In this document: piece after piece, positions 63,848-64,000 of the stretch
Numbering within the stretch: the first letter of the stretch is position 1
Layout of the letters: every line of letters begins with the position of its first letter
NCBI GenBank assembly: GCA_004519485.1
Contig: CP038107.1
Location: 806,001-870,000, forward strand
Reading direction: 5' to 3'
Source of the DNA: Nannochloropsis oceanica
Taxonomy: Eukaryota; Sar; Eustigmatophyceae; Eustigmatales; Monodopsidaceae
DNA length: 64,000 bases
Program-made: the position numbers and the translations under genes
Notes under the pieces: generated by a model
The model's database searches: none
Seen by the model: the letters and a program-made list of their open reading frames with translations, nothing else
Told to the model about the DNA's origin: nothing

Positions 63848-64000
63848 GATCGTGATGTTGATTGTGTTAGTACTGCTGCGTCTGCTGCTACTGATGCTGC
63901 TGCTGCTGTAGATTGTGTGGAAGGTGAGAGATAATGATTGAGAAAAGTAGGCGATCGTGTTGGCGAGCATGACAAGCGTTTGGACGCGGCAACAAAAACT

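Overview
The window is nuclear DNA of a eukaryote, most likely a photosynthetic heterokont (stramenopile) alga, and my best guess is a eustigmatophyte of the Nannochloropsis/Microchloropsis type. The basis: (i) spliced genes with short GT..AG introns, often ending in CCCTCC-rich pyrimidine tracts; (ii) animal/fungal-type nuclear genes (RICTOR, DNA ligase IV, SF3A3, CHD-type remodeller, GON4L-like) beside AP2-domain and plastid-directed proteins; (iii) two proteins (phosphoglucomutase, signal peptidase I) that begin with a hydrophobic signal followed by an 'A-F'-type cleavage motif, as in bipartite plastid presequences of secondary red plastids; (iv) heavy GGGA/CCCT microsatellites giving Gly-Gly-Arg-Glu-type low complexity inside proteins. 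The species name is inference; no rRNA or tRNA was seen.

Layout, left to right: F-box-like gene cut by the left edge (<1-1562, -); SulP anion transporter (3821-6523, +); SANT/Myb-like nuclear protein (7310-8217, -); triple-AP2 protein (8755-10094, +); phosphoglucomutase with plastid presequence (10820-12997, +); LYR-like/U-box protein (14797-16019, +); RICTOR (17042-24428, +); Gfo/Idh/MocA oxidoreductase, five exons (25048-26993, -); DNA ligase IV, six exons (27908-32849, +); GON4L-like Myb/AT-hook protein (33517-38400, +); GDP-fucose-type transporter (39105-40235, -); splicing factor SF3A3, four exons (41084-43316, +); Gln-rich CxxC protein (44357-47303, -); membrane-anchored SDR (48504-50016, +); CaMK-like kinase, six exons (51033-53797, -); CCDC112-like coiled coil (54421-56154, -); signal peptidase I (56569-57432, +); CHD subfamily III remodeller broken by a 100-N gap (58376-63847, -).

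The genes do not form one pathway; this is ordinary mixed nuclear gene content, with several head-to-head pairs sharing 0.4-1.1 kb upstream regions. Themes are DNA/chromatin (LIG4, CHD, GON4L-like), signalling (RICTOR, kinase, U-box, F-box) and plastid function (PGM, signal peptidase).

Most notable: two neighbouring genes each carry a tandem duplication of a 3' splice site, one an exact 108-bp period, the other a diverged copy of an exon start whose changes keep protein sense; a RICTOR orthologue implying TORC2 in an alga; a PIP-box-like motif at the C-terminus of a CHD protein; three genes whose frame changes in or beside G/C-rich runs; and a 23-A tract flanked by 15-bp direct repeats like an A-tail-only retroposition footprint. 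No transposon, virus-like element, CRISPR array, tRNA or rRNA was recognised.
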